NCBI RefSeq assembly: GCF_029960815.1
Contig: NZ_JASBRE010000004.1
Location: forward strand, 62,001 to 126,000
DNA: 64,000 nt
Origin: Pseudomonas sp. AL03
GTDB lineage: Bacteria; Pseudomonadota; Gammaproteobacteria; Pseudomonadales; Pseudomonadaceae
Reading direction: 5' to 3'
Both the position numbers and the translations under genes were made by a program. A model generated the notes under the pieces. That model made no database searches. It saw only the letters and a program-made list of their open reading frames with translations, and had not been told where the DNA came from. How positions within the stretch are numbered: position 1 is the stretch's first letter; each line of letters opens with the position of its first letter. This document shows, piece by piece, positions 60,498 to 64,000 of the stretch.

Positions 60498-60722
60498 AAT
60501 CACTTACCTGTGAGATAGCTGGAGACATGGACGCACGGGCAGCGCACGGAAAAAGCCGCTGCCTGCTACCGCATCCGATGCCCAGTCATCATTCCGGGTT
60601 TTGTAGGACGTTTATGTAGGAAGCAATGGCAAATCAACGCGGTTTTATCTACAGACTTTGTAGTTTCTGAAAGCTCACGGAGAACTGTCCGACAACCAGC
60701 GACTTCACGTCCTGCAAAAGCG
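60498..60722. other. Divergent region between fimbrial operon and PLD gene
   Basis: A 225-nt region with AT-rich stretches (for example 60632-60670) that could hold promoters for both directions. No motif recognised. Confidence 0.35.
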
Positions 60723-62348
60723 ATGAATCACAATGACGTGCCATACTTCGGCCTTTGCAATCACCTGAGACGATCCGATTTGAGAGTCAGTCCGGCCCTG
60801 CGCTTCGCTCTTTTGCTCGCCTTGCTGCTCAATGGCTGTGCGAGCCTCGACGTCTCCCGTGAGCCCAGCCAGGCATTACCGGCGGCCAGTTCGGCATTCG
60901 GTCGCTCAATCCAGGCTCAGGCCGCGCCCCATGAGGGGCAATCCGGCTTTCGCCTGCTGCCCAATAGCACCGAGGCCTTCACCGCCCGCGCCGAGCTGAT
61001 CCGCAACGCCCAAAGCAGCCTGGATTTGCAGTACTACATCGTTCACGACGGCATCAGCACACGGATGCTGGTGGACGAACTGCTAAAGGCGGCCGATCGC
61101 GGGGTGCGTGTGCGCATTCTGCTCGACGACACCACCAGCGATGGCCTGGACCGGATTATTGCCACTCTGGCGGCGCATCCGCAGATCCAGATCCGTGTGT
61201 TCAACCCTTTGCACCTGGGCCGCAGCACCGGCGTGACACGAACGGTGGGACGGTTGCTCAACCTCTCACAGCAACACCGACGCATGCACAACAAGCTCTG
61301 GCTGGCCGACAACAGCGTGGCCATCGTCGGCGGCCGCAATCTGGGGGACGAGTATTTCGATGCCGAACCCAACCTGAATTTCACTGACATCGACATGCTC
61401 AGCGTCGGCCCGGTCGCCGAACAGCTGGGGCACAGCTTCGACCAATACTGGAACAGTGCGCTGAGCAAGCCGATCGACGAGTTCCTCTCAAGCAAACCGA
61501 CGGCCAAGGACCTGGAAAACACCCGGACCCGACTGGAGGAATCGCTTGAGGAAACGCGCAAACAGAATCACGCGCTCTACCAGCAGTTGATGACCTTTAC
61601 CACCCATCCGCGCCTGGACATCTGGCGTCGGGAGTTGATCTGGGCCTGGAACCAGGCGCTGTGGGACGCACCGAGCAAGGTGCTGGCCGACGGCGAGCCC
61701 GACCCGCAGTTGCTGCTGACCACGCAGCTGGCGCCCGAGCTCAATGGCGTCAGCAAAGAACTGATCATGGTTTCGGCCTACTTTGTACCCGGTCAGCCGG
61801 GGCTGGCGTACCTGACCGGGCGCGCCGACGCCGGGGTGTCGGTGAAATTGCTGACCAACTCACTGGAAGCCACTGACGTGCCGGCGGTGCATGGCGGTTA
61901 CGCGCCGTATCGCGAGGCTCTGCTGAAGCATGGCGTGCAGCTGTTCGAATTGCGTCGCCAGCCCGGCGAAAGCGGCGGCAACGGACCCTATTTGCTCTAC
62001 AGCAAGTCCTACCGCGGCTCCGACTCCAGCCTGCACAGCAAGGCGATGATCTTCGACCAGCAGAAGTCTTTCATCGGCTCGTTCAACTTCGACCCGCGCT
62101 CGGTGCTGTGGAATACCGAAGTCGGGGTGCTGGTAGACAGCCCGGAACTCGCCGCGCGCGTCCGCGAATTGGCGATGCAGGGCATGGCGCCACCCCTGAG
62201 TTATCAGCCCAAGATTGAGAATGGCCAGATTGTCTGGGTCACTGAAGATGACGGCAAACTGCACACTCTGACCAAGGAACCCGGAAGCTGGTGGCGGCGC
62301 TTCAATGCGTGGATGAGCACCACCGTCGGCCTGGAACGGATGCTCTAG
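60723..62348 (+). CDS. Phospholipase D-family lipoprotein (ClsC/cardiolipin synthase-like)
   Basis: A 541-residue protein with two HKD motifs, HNKLWLADNSVAIVGGRNLG and HSKAMIFDQQKSFIGSFNFD, and YYIVHDGISTRMLVDELLKA. A lipobox LLNGC lies after a hydrophobic stretch (about residues 27-39), so it is probably anchored in the envelope. ClsC-type enzymes make cardiolipin from phosphatidylglycerol and phosphatidylethanolamine. The start is uncertain: ATG 60723 has a weak RBS and the lipobox is far in; a later TTG (60780) would give a more usual signal peptide. Confidence 0.82.
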   Translation: MNHNDVPYFGLCNHLRRSDLRVSPALRFALLLALLLNGCASLDVSREPSQALPAASSAFGRSIQAQAAPHEGQSGFRLLPNSTEAFTARAELIRNAQSSLDLQYYIVHDGISTRMLVDELLKAADRGVRVRILLDDTTSDGLDRIIATLAAHPQIQIRVFNPLHLGRSTGVTRTVGRLLNLSQQHRRMHNKLWLADNSVAIVGGRNLGDEYFDAEPNLNFTDIDMLSVGPVAEQLGHSFDQYWNSALSKPIDEFLSSKPTAKDLENTRTRLEESLEETRKQNHALYQQLMTFTTHPRLDIWRRELIWAWNQALWDAPSKVLADGEPDPQLLLTTQLAPELNGVSKELIMVSAYFVPGQPGLAYLTGRADAGVSVKLLTNSLEATDVPAVHGGYAPYREALLKHGVQLFELRRQPGESGGNGPYLLYSKSYRGSDSSLHSKAMIFDQQKSFIGSFNFDPRSVLWNTEVGVLVDSPELAARVRELAMQGMAPPLSYQPKIENGQIVWVTEDDGKLHTLTKEPGSWWRRFNAWMSTTVGLERML

Positions 62349-63490
62349 GCCGGTTCGGTCACCGCGCCAAACGCGCCTTGGCGCGACAGCAGAATTACCA
62401 ACCCCAGCGCGCCTGCCGCCATCAACAGAGGCAACGCATGCCCGCTGATCCACTGACTGCCAGCACCGGCCGCCAACGGTCCGATCAGGCAACCGATACC
62501 CCACAGCTGCGCGATATGCGCATTGGCGCGCACCAGTGCATCGTCGCGATAGCGCTCGCCGATCAGGATCAGTGACAAGGTGAACAAGCCGCCGGCACTG
62601 GCACCGAACAACACCCACAACGGCCAGATCAGCAACGTGTCGATCAACGACGGGATGGCCAGGCTCGATATCAGCAGGACCACCGCACACCCGGTGAACA
62701 ACGTGCGTCGTGACAAGCGATCAGCCAGCGCGCCAATCGGCAATTGCAGCAAGGCGTCACCGACCACCACCGTGCTGACCATCGCCAGCGCAATTTCCGT
62801 CGTGAAGCCCTGACGCAGGCAATAGACCGGCAACAAGGTCAGGATCATCGCTTCGAACGCCGCGAACAGCGACACCGCCCAGGCAATCGCCGGCAGGCCA
62901 CGGCAGAAGGTCAGTAAGTCACCGAAGGTCACGCTGCTGGCTTCGCTGGAGGGCGCGCCGCTGCGGCCCAGCAGCAGGAAAGGTGCCGCCGTCAGCAAAC
63001 CGACGCCGACCCAGAATCCGTAATCGTGTTCGGTGCCCACCACGCCCAGCAGCAACGGTCCGGCCAGCTGACTCAGTGCATAACTGCTGCCATACAGCGC
63101 CACCAATCGCCCGCGCCATTGCTCGACCACCAGTTGGTTGATCCAGCTTTCACCGAGGATGAAGACCAGCGTCAGGATCACCCCGATCATCAGCCGCAAT
63201 ACCAGCCAAATCGGATAGCTCGGCAACAGCGCCAGCAAACCGATGGACAACGCCCCGGCCCACAAGCACAGGCGCATCAGGTTGGCCGTGCCCAGACGCG
63301 CGGCCAGATGGCTGGAGATCTTGGCCCCCAGCAATACGCCCATGGCGGGCATCGCCGCCATCACGCCGATGGCGAAGGAGTCGTAACCCCAGCTTTCCAG
63401 GCGAAACGACACCAGCGGCATGCTGACGCCCAGGGCCAGGCCGACACTCAAGACAGACGCCAACACGGCGAAATAAGTCGCCCAACGCAT
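62345..63490 (-). CDS. MFS transporter
   Basis: A 381-residue protein with 12 predicted transmembrane helices, beginning MRWATYFAVLASVLSVGLAL. It has a cytoplasmic motif between helices 2 and 3 (HLAARLGTANLMRL) and GALADRLSRRTLF. Resembles the YcaD-type subgroup; substrate unknown. It converges on the PLD gene with a 4-nt overlap and lies upstream of the kauB-like gene's 3' end. Confidence 0.87.
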   Translation of the reverse strand: MRWATYFAVLASVLSVGLALGVSMPLVSFRLESWGYDSFAIGVMAAMPAMGVLLGAKISSHLAARLGTANLMRLCLWAGALSIGLLALLPSYPIWLVLRLMIGVILTLVFILGESWINQLVVEQWRGRLVALYGSSYALSQLAGPLLLGVVGTEHDYGFWVGVGLLTAAPFLLLGRSGAPSSEASSVTFGDLLTFCRGLPAIAWAVSLFAAFEAMILTLLPVYCLRQGFTTEIALAMVSTVVVGDALLQLPIGALADRLSRRTLFTGCAVVLLISSLAIPSLIDTLLIWPLWVLFGASAGGLFTLSLILIGERYRDDALVRANAHIAQLWGIGCLIGPLAAGAGSQWISGHALPLLMAAGALGLVILLSRQGAFGAVTEPA

Positions 63491-63538
63491 GTTCCACGCT
63501 CCTGTGGATTGTTATTTTTTAACCGCCGCACAAAGCAA

Positions 63539-63628
63539 TGTGGGAGCGAGCTTGCTCGCGATGACGGAGCAACATTCAACATTGACGTCGACTGTCATAC
63601 CGCTATCGCGAGCAAGCTCGCTCCCACA
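63539..63628. repeat. REP doublet (TGTGGGAGCGAGCTTGCTCG type)
   Basis: 24-bp inverted copies at 63539-63562 and 63605-63628. The spacer contains CATTCAACATTGACGTC. Confidence 0.85.
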
Positions 63629-63650
63629 AGGGATCTGCGTTGTATTGAGC

Positions 63651-64000
63651 TTACAACTTGATCCAGGTCGCCTTCAGCTCGGTGTACTTGTCGAACGCGT
63701 GCAGCGACTTGTCGCGACCGTTGCCGGACTGCTTGAAGCCACCGAACGGGGCCGTCATGTCGCCGCCGTCGTATTGGTTGACCCACACGCTACCGGCGCG
63801 CAGCGCTTTGGCGGTCAGGTGGGCCTTGGAAATATCCTTGGTCCACACCGCTGCAGCCAAACCATAAGGCGTGTCGTTGGCGATCTGGATGGCTTCTTCG
63901 GCGGTATCGAAAGTGATCACCGACAGCACCGGGCCGAAGATTTCTTCCTGAGCGATTTTCATCGCATTGCTGACGCCGTCGAAAATCGTCGGCTCAACGT
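63651..64000 (-). CDS. kauB: Aldehyde dehydrogenase (KauB-type), C-terminal part
   Basis: The gene enters from the right edge; about 116 C-terminal residues are present. They carry the ALDH signature AQEEIFGPVLSVITF and GSVWVNQYDGGDMTAPFGGF, and KQSGNGRDKSLHAFDKYTEL. The catalytic Cys lies outside the window. Position and sequence fit P. aeruginosa PA5312 (KauB), a 4-guanidinobutyraldehyde/gamma-aminobutyraldehyde dehydrogenase acting after PauB in polyamine and arginine breakdown. Confidence 0.82.
   Translation of the reverse strand, partial: VEPTIFDGVSNAMKIAQEEIFGPVLSVITFDTAEEAIQIANDTPYGLAAAVWTKDISKAHLTAKALRAGSVWVNQYDGGDMTAPFGGFKQSGNGRDKSLHAFDKYTELKATWIKL

Overview
This 64-kb window is chromosomal DNA of a Pseudomonas, most likely from the P. 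fluorescens group. Gene content and order follow a conserved Pseudomonas chromosome block: algP, FKBP isomerase, algQ, dsbB, hemYXDC, algR, argH, cyaA, rnk, cyaY, lptM, lysA, dapF, xerC, amtB-glnK, comM, rep, xpt, cytochrome c5, pauR, dadX/dadA, lrp, pauB4, kauB. Many GC-rich REP palindromes sit between genes. There are no rRNA or tRNA genes, insertion sequences or CRISPR arrays. The assignment rests on recognising proteins and order, not on a search.

Layout. 1-5.6 kb: the start of a cytochrome c/FTR1 iron permease (cut by the window edge), a divergent four-gene envelope operon (two lipoproteins, LpoB, a periplasmic LpoB/CsgG-like protein), a LysE exporter and a small MscS-like channel. 5.5-16.3 kb: ABC-F ATPase YheS, a small conserved protein, the Lys/Pro/Ala-repeat protein AlgP, an FKBP isomerase, AlgQ (Rsd), DsbB, the haem operon hemC-hemD-hemX-hemY, and AlgR. 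The sensor gene algZ, which lies between algR and argH in P. aeruginosa, is absent. 16.7-28.9 kb: argH, a GST, two small conserved proteins, class I adenylate cyclase, rnk, a DUF1289 protein, cyaY, then the run lptM-lysA-dapF-DUF484-xerC-HAD. 28.9-32.4 kb: sutA, yjbQ-like, amtB, glnK and ubiK. The glnK-amtB pair has a clear sigma-54 promoter with two upstream NtrC-type sites.

32.4-34.7 kb is the one clearly accessory segment. It holds a C4-antisense-RNA-like structured element directly before a Bro-N antirepressor-like gene, a HigBA toxin-antitoxin pair, and a small orphan ORF. A perfect 15-bp direct repeat (32553-32567 and 34607-34621) brackets it. This looks like a stranded phage-type immunity module plus a toxin-antitoxin pair, inserted between ubiK and comM.

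34.8-54.5 kb: comM, a Cache-type chemoreceptor, a LysR regulator with a divergent MATE transporter, a c-di-GMP phosphodiesterase (ProE-like, degenerate GSDEF), rep, xpt, an acetyl-CoA hydrolase/transferase, cytochrome c5, and an amino-acid/polyamine group (pauR, dadX, ridA, dadA, lrp, a YkgJ-type protein, pauB4). 54.7-64 kb: a DUF1127 protein divergent from a MocR regulator, a compact chaperone-usher operon with a DUF1120 subunit, a phospholipase-D-type lipoprotein, an MFS transporter, and the 3' end of an aldehyde dehydrogenase (kauB type).

Themes: haem and redox maturation, nitrogen control, D-alanine and polyamine catabolism (dadA/dadX/lrp with pauR/pauB4/kauB), lysine/diaminopimelate synthesis linked to cell envelope and chromosome dimer resolution, and c-di-GMP/surface functions.
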